Source: Lentinula raphanica (lineage: Eukaryota > Basidiomycota > Agaricomycetes > Agaricales > Omphalotaceae). From it: a stretch of DNA of 64,000 nucleotides. This document shows, one piece after another, positions 48,501 through 60,251 of this stretch (positions are counted from its first letter, which is position 1; each line of letters begins with the position of its first letter). The notes beneath the pieces are model-generated. The model did no database searches. It saw nothing but the letters and a program-made list of their open reading frames with translations, and was not told where the DNA came from. The stretch is taken from positions 124,001 to 188,000 of the forward strand of contig JANVFP010000034.1 in assembly GCA_027919835.1 (NCBI GenBank). Reading direction: 5' to 3'. Made by a program: the position numbers and the translations under genes.

Positions 48501-48712
48501 ATGAGAACGTATGTGCGACGATTTTAGCGTGGGCTTGGATGGACAAGAAAGCAAAAGGTCAGGAAGGACTCGGTGCTGAGAATGATATTGGGGATGAGGT
48601 GTTGGGTTTGAAGGAGAAAGCGAGGGAATGGGTTGAGAGTCAACTTGAGGGAAAGGGGAAGGGCAGTTTCTTCGATGTGAAGGAGAAGGTGCTTCATGCT
48701 ATGGCTGGATAA
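45582..48712 (+). CDS. VIT and VWA domain protein with an apparent frameshift
   Basis: Three main exons (45582-45932, about 46003-46714 and 46762-48712) give around 1,000 residues. The N-terminal VIT domain shows VDVLIADVHASVTLSQRFTN, then VNGVYTFSLMAGAAVCGFEM and EKEEASRKYEQAIKAGKTA. The VWA domain has YVFVVDRSGSMQGERIKLVR with the MIDAS DxSxS, then MRADYGGTEI and VILLTDGS. The C-terminus is disordered, then helical (FHMSQSLLDLLEITYP, NVCATILAWAWMDKKA). Such fungal proteins are cytosolic and of unclear role. Between ISFGSRTTKLWDQS (46620) and IEEATKHVDTM (from 46679, crossing the intron) the frame must shift by one base, so either the allele is broken or a base was miscalled. A relic of the 5' part is at 41690-41965. 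Confidence 0.85.
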
Positions 48713-49439
48713 ATGTTGTATTATTATATGATGGGCGCAGCATGGTAGGTGCTGAAACGTCGAAATTGTAAATATCACTGTATGATCATTGCCGGTTTCT
48801 AAAACTCTTGTCTGCCTTCATGACCAATACTGCTGGGAACCAAGCAACACCCGTACAGAGCTCAGAGCTCCCTCGGAGCAATACGAAGTGATACTCAACG
48901 ACGAACGTTACGGAGCGGGTGCAAAATAGGCTTTAGCGCTCGTACCTGTGCTCGGCGCTTCACGAAGACGCCGGATTCCTCAAGTTCTTTCTTGTCTTCA
49001 TGCTACCACCACGCTACGACCTTTCAGCAACATTTTACAAGCTTCGACACAGTTTCACCCTTCTTTTGCATGGGCTGCTCAACCCTCAGACTCCGTCTTC
49101 GATTTGCTGGCCAATGCCCACCTTCGTGTAGATCATATTGAATATGAGCTTGTTTTCACCGGTTGCACTCAGCATCGCCTTCAAATATCAGTGCATTCAA
49201 CATGGTACTTATAGTTTCGTTTTCACTTGAAACTGGACTGATTCCACCTGGGTTGCACCTGGTTGCACTCGTCCGACGATCAGTGATGGATATTGAGTAG
49301 TACCATAGGATATCACGCAGTCGCGCGCAACGTATGACAGCAAATGAATACACCTCTCCTTTTCCTGGTTCCATCAAAGACGGAAGTGTCCAGGTAAGAT
49401 CGCCAGACAATTTGTTGACTTGGTGAGGGACCTCCAAGG
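48713..49439. other. Intergenic, nothing recognised
   Basis: No gene supported. The stretch leads to a TATA box at 49440. Confidence 0.4.
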
Positions 49440-49447
49440 TATATAAA
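49440..49447 (+). promoter_or_regulatory. TATA box and pyrimidine-rich leader of the Ser/Thr-rich secreted gene
   Basis: TATATAAA is followed by a strongly T/C-rich stretch (49500-49650) and an ATG at 49660. Confidence 0.5.
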
Positions 49448-49659
49448 GTAGAGTGTAAGCCATTTGATGTCTCCCCATTTCTTCATCATAGACGATTGAC
49501 TGATTTCTTTCTTTTTCGTCTCGTCTCTTCCTTTCGTTTCTATCACCCCTTCTTTTTTCGTTTTCTGTCCTTACGCCCCGGCTGGCTTTTGATTCTTGCT
49601 CACTTCTGTTACCCCCGCATATTCGTTCTTCTGTTCCTTTCGTCCCTTCGTTCCACGCT

Positions 49660-52507
49660 ATGGACCGGTCCACAGTAATCAAGCTCAAACCCAGCCTAGG
49701 TTTATCATCATTAGGTCTCTCCATCTTTTTCGCTCTGAACATCATTCCTGCATTCGCCGCAAACGATTGGAACACTCCTTGCTTCGATGGAACATGTCAA
49801 TATTCTCTGACCGCTGCGCCTGGTCAGAATGGGTCTGGGACGATGCAGATCGTATGTATCTCTCTGTTCTTATAGTCGTGCAGGAGTCAGGACTGATCGA
49901 TATCGTTTTTACCTATCGTCTTAGTGGGGCTCGTCCAACGCAATATCAGACATCACTTCTGCTGCTGGATGGCAAATTCTCAACTGTTCGGCTACCGCGA
50001 TGGCCCAGGATATCCGTCTGGTGTGTATGAGTAGCGATACGGAGGAGGCTGGTTGTGATCATTTGTTCCAAGCGGGAGGAGCCGAAGGAAAGCTTGTGAG
50101 GTTGCCAGAGAACGTACGTCCTCCTTCTATATGCGCTCCGAAAATCCACTAACCTAATCACGTACTATGTAGTGTGGAATGAGTCCGTTCGCTCGCGTTG
50201 CCAACGCCTACATATCAGGCGACCAATCACTTCCTTCAAACATTTCTGCGCGATTCGTGAGGCGGGATGGGAATGGGACTAGCAACAGCACGGTTCCTCA
50301 AGTCCATGGATTATCGTTAGATGCGAATTTCAGTGCGGTCGATCCGTCCAAGTGCGTCTTGTTTGCTTCGATTTTCTCAGAAGATTCTCAGGATTGTTCC
50401 TCTTTCTCAAGATATGGCAACGTCAACATCGCCATCCAAGGAGCAAACTATCCCGGAGCAGATGTTAATGGGACGTTGATATCTAGCTCAGCTTCCCAGA
50501 GAAGAACTCGACTCGCGAGTAGAGGTTTGACTGATTTCGTTGGTAACGCTATTAGCTGTGAGTTTTCAAATTCCATCCCGTATATCATCTTCCTACATTC
50601 CCCATCCTCGTATTCATGATCATACTTCAATTCCAACAGCTCTCAAAGACCTCAATGATGTCAATGTCAACAAAACCATCGCTCTCCCTCCTGTCAGCGT
50701 CGATAAATCAGCCACTCTTCTCAACAAAGATATCAAATGCGGGAATGTGGACATCACCGTCGATCTGGGTGTAGATGGTAAAGCCAGCGCTCAAGTCAGC
50801 CTTGGAGTCGCTGCTCAAGGGACAATTGTCCCACCTAATCTTGCCGATTTCGCGGTGACGGTTGGGATGGATGCACTGATTGATGGCACATTGGATCTCA
50901 ACGCTGGTGTCTCGGTGCGTTTCACCAGTTTCTGGTGTAAATTCTACTCTGTCTGATCCTTTTCTTCATTCAGACTACGTTCGACACCGGAAAAATCGAA
51001 GTAGTCCCTCCTCTTGGAATACCTGGTCTTGATTTTCCTGGGTATGCTTTGAAAAGAACTCGTTGTATTCCTCTGTGTAACCGTTTGTGCTTAGCATCCT
51101 CACGATCGGCCCCAGTTTTGATGTCAAGGCTGAAGCGACTGCTAAACTCGACCTGGCAGCTGATCTCAAAGTTGGAATTGTCTACAACATATCGAATGCC
51201 CAGTTGGTGTTTCCGGATAAAGATAACCAGAGTGGAGGGAACTTCAATGTTGGTGACACTCGTGCGTATTCTTTACTGCGTTTGCTTCATTGATTATCGC
51301 TCTGTATTGATTTTTTCTGATTTTTTCTCCTCGGTGCCAGCTCTGACTCTTTCCCTCACCCCTTCCGTCAAGTCCACCGGGTCTCTTACCGCACACTTGA
51401 TACCGAGTCTCAACCTTGGTGTACAAGCACTCGACAATCTAGCTTCTGCCACAGTGTTCTTGGATCTAGATGCTAGTGCCACTATGCAACTTTCCTTGGA
51501 TGCTGTGGATAGCAACAGTATCACCGTTGATAATGGCTCGTCTTCAAATTCGACGTCGAGCGTCACCAGTTCGAGTTCTACCGGGAACACAACCACCTCG
51601 AACACCACTAGCAGTACCGCCGCTGCTTACTATCCCATGTCATCATCAACTAACTCCAACTCAAGTTCTTCCTCTTCTTCTACTACATCGAATTCCTCGT
51701 CTAGCTCCGCTTCTGCCGTTGCCAGTCAGGCTGCCAGGGAGGTATATGATGGGTACTACTACAACTTGTACAAACGAAGCGCAACAGCAACCTCTACGAA
51801 ACCGACTTCGATCCCTCAAGCTATCTCCTCTGCGAAACAGGCTTCTGTTTCTGCTTCTTCATCAGCGACCAACGTCACATCTTCGTCCGCTGCGCAGGCT
51901 ACGAGCGCCAGTAATAGCACAACATCGAGTAGTACCAGTACCGGTAATTCTACCATCACATCTTCGTCATCCGGTCTCCAATTCGGTGGATGTGTGGAGA
52001 TTGATACTGGTCTTGCGGTGAATGCAGGCGCGGACGGGAAGTTCTTCGATCTCTTCGATGCTAGTACCCAAGTGCCGTTGTTCAGCAAGGAGTTTGTGTT
52101 GTTCAAGGTGAGGTCCTTGCCCTGAATCTCCAACCACCGCTCTGGGCTACTTGCTCTGTTCTTCGACGTACGCTGACAGTGATATCTCTGTGTTTGAACT
52201 AGAAATGCTTCGGGAACGGAAACGCCACGAGCTCAACATCTCGAAGACGGGCTGTTGATTCTGCGGTTTCGTCTCTACCGCACAAATCAGCTCCATTGAG
52301 TCCTCGGGCGGCAGCAGCCGCTCCGGTTGCATCCAACTCGACTGCTAGCTCCAGTTTGGCCTGCTTGGCGAGTTCTGCTGCTTCGCCTCAACCGATTACA
52401 GGGACCATTCAGATTGGGGCTGCTACGTGAGTGGAGCTGGTGTTCATCGTTTCAGAGGGTTCGTGAGTTCTAACGAGCTTGACAGGGTTACGGTGAAGGC
52501 TGCTTGA
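49660..52507 (+). CDS. Large secreted Ser/Thr-rich protein of unknown function
   Basis: About nine exons encode roughly 760 residues. The N-terminus has a hydrophobic signal segment (LGLSIFFALNIIPAFA) and the mature chain starts near ANDWNTPCFDGTCQYSL. A Cys-containing N-terminal domain is followed by a beta-rich central domain (VDITVDLGVDGKASAQVSLG, then KAEATAKLDLAADLKVGIVY). A long Ser/Thr/Asn region with many NST/NTT sites follows, probably heavily glycosylated. A final domain contains GGCVEIDTGLAVNAGADGKF and ends VTVKAA. The layout resembles fungal extracellular proteins I associate with DUF7223, but I am not certain. No catalytic motif was seen. It is likely a cell-surface or wall protein. 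No frame break was found. Confidence 0.68.
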
Positions 52508-53433
52508 TTCAGTTTGAAGGAAGGAAGGTGTATGGCATGGCAGGAGCACGTAGATAGAGAGGTTGAAACGTTCATCTTTAGCGTAGAGGAAGTATTTATG
52601 TTTCGGGGTATAATGGACTGAACTGGTTACGGATACTACGATCTCATGACTGGCAATAAAGGGAGAAGAGGTCAAGAGCGCCTGAAAAAAGGGAACACTG
52701 ATCTTCGTGCACACGAAGACAAATTACAGATTCCGGTGAGGCGATGTAGATGGAGGAGAAAGTCGCGATTTGTTCAAGCTCAATGGATGATGGAGTGGAT
52801 TTTTGCTTTCCTCTTGTTTATTCGCGTTTACGCCATAGCATATGTTAGCGAGCAGACTACATTCTTTGTACACTACGTTTGCAATGTCCATGTCTGTTGT
52901 TCATCCTGCCAGCTACTGTTAAAAGAGTAAGATAGGGGCTCAATAGACGCGACTCACTGTGGGAATTCAAGAAACTGCTCCTTGCGCTGCTACTATCATC
53001 ATCATCTACATATGCTGTCTTATTCATCCTGACCAACGCATTCTACAAGGGGATACCATTTTGTCGTTTAATGCGAGACTCAAATCCATGCACGCAGAAA
53101 AGTCGAATGCTAAAGATTCAGAGGATATGAAGCGGTCCCATTCGCCATTAATTCGCGAATCTGCTTGACCGGCGTCGTCCAGCTGCCGGACTACCTACAA
53201 TCGGTGGCGATGGAATATCTACAAAATGTTCGCGCTAACGCTCAGCACACTACACACGTCATAGTCACCTGATAACGCGTACGGCTCCTCGTCGGACAAG
53301 TTTCAATTGGTGGCTAAGTTTATCTCTGTACTTTATCTTTCCCTCTCAGGCTCATTCTATATCACTATTACCTCTCCCCTCAACTCTACACACCCTCAGA
53401 TCGACGACAAACGCACTGGCAGCATTGAACACC
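52508..53433. other. Intergenic, nothing recognised
   Basis: No gene supported. Short ORFs here have no recognisable features. Confidence 0.4.
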
Positions 53434-55306
<1,873 letters not shown>

Positions 55307-55602
55307 TTTTGGAACGGTCAAAAGAGCGTCAGAAGATTCAGAAGAATTTATAAATAAGATGGCAATGGACAAACCATGCTCTGTTGTACAAAAGTTAATA
55401 AAGGTCTGCATAGTATGTATTGGAATAAAATTGAAACTCTATTGACCAGTTGAATGATCACGCTCCTTTGAGCATTCAGTGGAAAGATTGCAAAAGGCCA
55501 GTTGAATGACCATGTTCCTTTGAGAAGGATTGTTCATAGACGCCGAGCTGAGAACATGCAAGAGTTATGAGGTGTTATCATTATTGCAGCGAGCACAAGT
55601 AC

Positions 55603-56313
55603 CTAGTGTTTCACCCTCTTCGGCGCTCTTCCTGAATCCTGAGTAATCGGTGCCAAGTGCTTTTTGAGATCGACAGCCGATCCATCAAGGGCTGTGATCA
55701 TCTTCAAGTACATCAAGGTAGTTCGCACCCAACTGAAGGCATCTGGGTTCTTGAATGTAGGAACCACCGTTGGGGATGCCGGCTCTCCATCCCCGTGCTC
55801 ACTAGTCTCAGTGAGCTCCCGCCAACTTTTTGCAGCATGCTCGGGGTCAGCGACAATGAGAGTGTTGAGTTCTTTAACGAGCTGCGGTGGATCCATGATG
55901 ATAGCGATATGATGTTGAAAACTGGCTCCAGATTGGAAATCTACAGTAACGTGGAGATCCCTGTAGTAGTTGAAGTCAAGCCTCCCTGTTGTACGACCTT
56001 TTTCAGGCTCGTTTCGAAGCGGATCAGCTTTCGCTATTAATAGAGGCCCATCTGTTGGATCTTGGTGGGCCTGGAGCTCGAACGTGCTGATTCCGACAAA
56101 GAGAAGCCCTACGCAGTCTTCCCCCTTGTAACCCTTCTTGACAAGATAGTAGCCCTCACTCGCTTTCCCCCAAAACATCCTCAATCTGAATTCGAATTCG
56201 CTGCCCCCACGTCGGATGAGCGGACTGGCAAGCGCAAATATATGGCAAAGGGTGGTGCACCAGAGGAGAGAAAATGAGAGGAATCGAAAAGGATGGCAGA
56301 GTCGATGAAGCAT
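55603..56313 (-). CDS. Family B secreted protein B1 (unrecognised)
   Basis: A single exon of 236 residues. I use the ATG at 56313 rather than one 15 codons upstream (56358), because MLHRLCHPF aligns with the start of B3 and gives a cleaner signal peptide (FSLLWCTTLCHIFALASPLI). The signal is followed at once by RRG, a dibasic site. The mature part has EFRLRMFWGK, then YKGEDCVGLLFVG, FNYYRDLHVTVDFQSG, HHIAIIMDPPQLVKELNTLI and AFSWVRTTLMYLKMITALDG, and ends KRVKH. No domain was recognised. The gene is transcribed toward the reductase gene, with the stops about 300 bp apart. Confidence 0.7.
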   Translation of the reverse strand: MLHRLCHPFRFLSFSLLWCTTLCHIFALASPLIRRGGSEFEFRLRMFWGKASEGYYLVKKGYKGEDCVGLLFVGISTFELQAHQDPTDGPLLIAKADPLRNEPEKGRTTGRLDFNYYRDLHVTVDFQSGASFQHHIAIIMDPPQLVKELNTLIVADPEHAAKSWRELTETSEHGDGEPASPTVVPTFKNPDAFSWVRTTLMYLKMITALDGSAVDLKKHLAPITQDSGRAPKRVKH

Positions 56314-56849
56314 TGGGTGAACACGGGGGGAAGGGAATTCAGGTTTGGATTTGTTCAAGGCGGCTAAATTGTCTCAGTCAAGGCGATTGGAGGTCTGCAC
56401 CGTAGTGTGTTCTAAGCAGAACAGGACCATATATTAGTTGGAGAGGTCGGGCTCTTGGAAAGAAGAAGAAACCCGAACCTATACGAAGCAGGGGAGTGAA
56501 AGAAATAAAACTACGGCAAGCTCAACCTGCGTAGCGCTAGTTCGACCCGCGACCTGTTTTGAGTAGTTCGGCTTCAAGCTGCTGACAGCCCAATGTGCTG
56601 TAGTCTGTGGAGTTTTGGGTTAGCATCTGTGAAGGCGGCGGCACTGTGACGAACTGATACTGAACGTTTCAGATGAGAGTCGAGATGAGGGAAAGGAAGA
56701 AAGGAAAACAAGATTGTTGGATTCCTTATATCGTATGAGTATCCGATGGATCACGCAGGATCATCTGGCAACCCGGCAGGCCGCCACTGGCATACCAGCT
56801 CTGAGCAGGCTGCAGCTCAGGAGCTTGGGGGAATCGGTCAGACTTCCTC
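56314..56849. other. B1 upstream flank, duplicated upstream of B2
   Basis: No gene. Blocks around 56360-56420, 56500-56580 (GCAAGCTCAACCTGCGTAGC) and 56625-56700 recur before B2 (57960-58020, 58115-58180, 58240-58310), so the duplication includes promoter sequence. Confidence 0.65.
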
Positions 56850-57176
56850 AGGCGACCAGAAATCACCGTTGATTTTGGAACGTTTGAAAGAGGGAAGTCG
56901 GAAGATTCAGAAAATGTTATAAATAAGACGGCAATGGACGAACTATGCTTTGTTGTGCAAAAGTTCGTGAAGGTCTACGTAGTATGTATCGGAATAAAAA
57001 TTAAAACTCTATTGACCAGTTGAATGATCATTCTCCTTTGAGCGTTTAGTGGAAGGATTGCAAAAGGCCAGTTGATTGACCATGTTCCTTTGAGAAGGAT
57101 TGTCAATAGACGTTGAGCTGATAACATGCAAGAGTTATGAGGTGTTATCATTATTGCAGCAAGCACAAGTAAGTAC
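56850..57176 (+). pseudogene. Copied 3' end of the aldo-keto reductase gene (first relic)
   Basis: This matches 55285-55602: the last codons and stop region of the reductase (AATCACCGTTGATTTTGGAA against the intact TATCACCACTGATTTTGGAA) plus its 3' flank down to the B gene end. No upstream exons are present. Confidence 0.8.
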
Positions 57177-57911
57177 CTAGTGTGTTAATTGTTTCGTGCT
57201 TCCGCCCTGGGCCCTGGCCTTACTGAGAGCAGTTTCAAAGAACGGCATGTCCTTTTCGAACCACTCTTTGAAAAGCTCCGACCCGTCAAGAGCTCCGACC
57301 ATCGTCAAGTACATGAAGGTGGTATGCAGCCAAGTAAAGGCGTCTGCACGGGCAATTCCAGTAACCTCTGGCATGGTCACAGGTGCCAGATCGGCAGCCT
57401 TGCGCTCACTATTGAGCTTCTTGAAGTCTTCAACATACTTGGGGTGAGTATTGACGAGGTGGTTGGTTTCTTCAAGGAGCAACGCCGGATCCATGATGAC
57501 AGCGATATGATGAGCAATTTCACTGGGCTGGAAAGATGCAGTAAGGTGGAGATCCTTGTAGTAGCTCCAGTTAACGTCCCCCTGTTTTTGATTTTTCGTT
57601 GGCGGGAGTCGTTTAGGACTAGCTTTTATTATATTGAGAAGCCCATCCGTTGCCTTGAAGGCCTCGAGCGTGAAGGCGTCGGACTGTCCGAGAAAGAGAA
57701 GCCCGAACCAATCTTCCCCATGATAACCGCTCGAGAGAGGAGTCTGGCCCAGACCCGGTATCCCCCATGATAGATACAAGGAGAATTTGCCAATAGCCGG
57801 GACCCCACGTCGGATGAGCGGACTGGCAAGCGCAAATATGTGGCAAAGGGTGGTGCACCAGAGGAGAGAGAATGAGAGGAATCGAAAAGAATGGCAGAGT
57901 CGATGAAGCAT
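57177..57911 (-). CDS. Family B secreted protein B2 (unrecognised)
   Basis: A single exon of 244 residues, with the start chosen by alignment to B1 and B3. The signal peptide is almost identical to that of B1 and is again followed by LIRRG. The mature chain has KFSLYLSWGIPG, then YHGEDWFGLLFLGQSDAFTL, WSYYKDLHLTASFQPS, HHIAVIMDPALLLEETNHLV and AFTWLHTTFMYLTMVGALDG, ending TKQLTH. The pattern of conserved (signal peptide, YKDLH, IAVIMDP, FMYLxM) and diverged stretches is what a coding gene under selection would show. No family was recognised. Confidence 0.72.
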   Translation of the reverse strand: MLHRLCHSFRFLSFSLLWCTTLCHIFALASPLIRRGVPAIGKFSLYLSWGIPGLGQTPLSSGYHGEDWFGLLFLGQSDAFTLEAFKATDGLLNIIKASPKRLPPTKNQKQGDVNWSYYKDLHLTASFQPSEIAHHIAVIMDPALLLEETNHLVNTHPKYVEDFKKLNSERKAADLAPVTMPEVTGIARADAFTWLHTTFMYLTMVGALDGSELFKEWFEKDMPFFETALSKARAQGGSTKQLTH

Positions 57912-59094
57912 TGGGTGAACACAGGGGGAAGGGATTTCAAGTTTGGATTTGTTCAAGGTGGCTAAATTGTTTCAGTCAAGGCGATTGGAGGTCTGCAGCG
58001 TAGTGTGTTCTAAGCAGGATAGTAGCCATGTATTAGTCGGAGAGGTCGGGCTCGTGGAAAGAAGAATTCCAAACCTATACGAAGCAAGCTGCAATGGAGA
58101 TAAATAAATGAAACTACGGCAAGCTCAACCTGCGTAGCGCTAGCTCGACCTGCGAGCTGTTCTGAGTAGTTGGGTCTTAAGTAACGGGCTGCTGACAGCC
58201 CGATGTGCTGTAATCTGTAAAGTTATAGGTTAGAATCTGTGAAGGCGGCGGCACTCTGACGAACTGATACTGAACGTTTCGGAGGAGAGTCGAGATGAGG
58301 GAAAGGAAGAAAGTAAAACAAAATTGCTGGATGGCAGTAGATTCCTTATACCGTAGTTTCCTTCCTTCCTTCCGTAGTATCCGATGGATCAGGCAGGATC
58401 AACTGGCAACCTTCGGGCCTCGTCGGCAGGTCGATACTATCCTGTGCTCTTTTTTAGTCTATCCGATCGATATCAAGCTGCCACCGAAGCTAGTACTTTT
58501 GCCCACTCTCATCACCATAATCTCGCCCCTACCTTACTCGGGAACGGGGGTTAGGGCTCTCAAGAGTCAAGATACTTCAACTTACTTGCATGATGATGAA
58601 GTTCTCAACATCGTCAATCCAACTTGTGCTGTTCCAACTTCCAAATGATTTGAAATTCATTTTTCCGTAACACTACTGACTGGGTTGGGAAATATCAGTG
58701 AGAGCGACGGGTGTATGGTTTCAAACGCACAGTGACACGAACAAACTCTGCTCTCTGATTTCTATCCCTGCCACCTTCTGGCACCTTCCAGAGCTAATTG
58801 ATGAATCTCTGTGCTTCGAGCCTCGAGTACTTTGCTTCGTGCATATGAACTGCGCCACTATGTAGGAGCACAGACTTGGAAATTCCAGGAAAACAAGGTT
58901 CGTATATGCGCCGTTTCAATTTTCTGCCCTTGCGATCTCGGAAACGTTCGTTCAACGTTGTGGTAGGTTGTGGTTCGAAGTTGGTGACAACGAATTTACG
59001 GCGCTAATCAACCACATGGGCGCTTAATCATGCGCGGTCACCGTCGTGTCACTTCCAGCGTACACAACAAGGATTCCCATCTAGCTTTCTCTTG
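57912..59094. other. Intergenic between B2 and the second reductase relic
   Basis: The first 400 bp repeat the B1 upstream flank. 58320-59094 has no recognised gene. Confidence 0.5.
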
Positions 59095-59335
59095 TGAGTA
59101 TGTAGAACTCGATCAGTCTGGAGAAGTGCCCGCTTTTGCTACGTGAGTATCAAACCGGATTGAGCTTTCTGTTACTTACTTTCAAAGTACCTATTTTTCT
59201 ACACATCAATTATAGCGCAGGTCCGCAGGAAGTCATCACTTCTCGACGACTCCTGGGAGCTCCTGCATACTTGACGCGACCAGTTATCACTATCAATCTT
59301 GGAAAAGTCGGAAGAGTGTTCGGGGACAAGGTTAT
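59095..59335 (+). pseudogene. Copied last exons of the aldo-keto reductase gene (second relic)
   Basis: TGTAGAACTCGATCAGTCTG near 59101 matches the penultimate coding exon (NLIDLEKGPL) at 55130, including the following GTGAGT donor. The next block matches the final exon, with TATCACTATCAATCTTGGAA against the intact stop region. Frames are broken. This relic is more diverged and extends further upstream than the one at 56850, so it probably came from an older duplication. Confidence 0.78.
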
Positions 59336-59375
59336 AATAATATTATTATATGAAAGTTGCACGAATCGAAGTGCT

Positions 59376-60251
59376 TCAATATTGTACAGCGTTCATGAAC
59401 TCTGAAGTCAAGAAATGATAGTACAGTGTAACTCTATTGGACAGCTGGATGACCATGCTCCTTCGAATCGGAGTGTACAGTGGAAGGACTGTGGGTAGAG
59501 GTTGGCCTAGAAACATACAAGGCTTATGAGGTGAGATCATCGCTGTAGCGAGCAAGAGTAAATACCTAATCATGTGTGTCGGAACCGTTTGCCTCAGTCT
59601 TTTCATCTCCTTCCAGTGCTTTTCGTACCAGCAATGACGCACATCCTCTTCCTGAAGCACCGTCTTACCAGGCTCATATTCAACGATTGTCCAGTACATT
59701 AGGACGGTATGGATCCAGTCCAAATCGTCTTTTGGCATCATGATAAATCGCATGCTCTTTTTCTTCATGAAGTGCCCGTCGATCTCGACAGTGAGCCTGT
59801 GAATATTCGTGATGATAGCAAGTTGCTCTTTGAAGAATGCTTCATTGCCGAAACGAGCTAAAAGATTGATTTCGAGAGCGTAACTCGGACCTGGAGTGAC
59901 GACCGTATCCCCTTCCTGGTGTGAGGTCTTCGGAGTTACAGGGATTTCTACCACATGCATATCGAGGATGGAGGCGAACTGAGGCTCGAGCATGACAGGC
60001 TTATACCCGGACAAGACAAGCAAGAACGAATCTTGCCCTGTATAACCCTCGGTGGTGACATCGTGCAACTTTGCCTCGCCTGGCATTTTCCATGCCAGCT
60101 TCACTTTGTATTCACCGTTTCCGGGTGCACGCCGGACAGGATGGGTGATGGGACTGGCGAACGCGAACATGCGAGGGTAAAGTGTAGTGCAACAAAGGAG
60201 AGATGCCAGGAGGACTCCCCAATAGGGATGACAGACTCGTCGAAGAAACAT
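59376..60251 (-). CDS. Family B secreted protein B3 with C-terminal extension
   Basis: A single exon of 291 residues starting MFLRRVCHP. The signal peptide ends AFASP, and the dibasic site is PVRRAPGN. The mature part keeps the family pattern (KVKLAWKMPG, YTGQDSFLLVLSGYK, AIITNIHRL, LDWIHTVLMYWTIV) but is the most diverged copy. In B1 and B2 the frame stops with TAG just before a GTACTT stretch. In B3 the equivalent TAG is out of frame by one base, so about 60 extra residues are read from what is 3' flank in the others. Either a stop was lost or a base is missing; the coding core ends near 59572. Confidence 0.65.
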   Translation of the reverse strand: MFLRRVCHPYWGVLLASLLCCTTLYPRMFAFASPITHPVRRAPGNGEYKVKLAWKMPGEAKLHDVTTEGYTGQDSFLLVLSGYKPVMLEPQFASILDMHVVEIPVTPKTSHQEGDTVVTPGPSYALEINLLARFGNEAFFKEQLAIITNIHRLTVEIDGHFMKKKSMRFIMMPKDDLDWIHTVLMYWTIVEYEPGKTVLQEEDVRHCWYEKHWKEMKRLRQTVPTHMIRYLLLLATAMISPHKPCMFLGQPLPTVLPLYTPIRRSMVIQLSNRVTLYYHFLTSEFMNAVQY

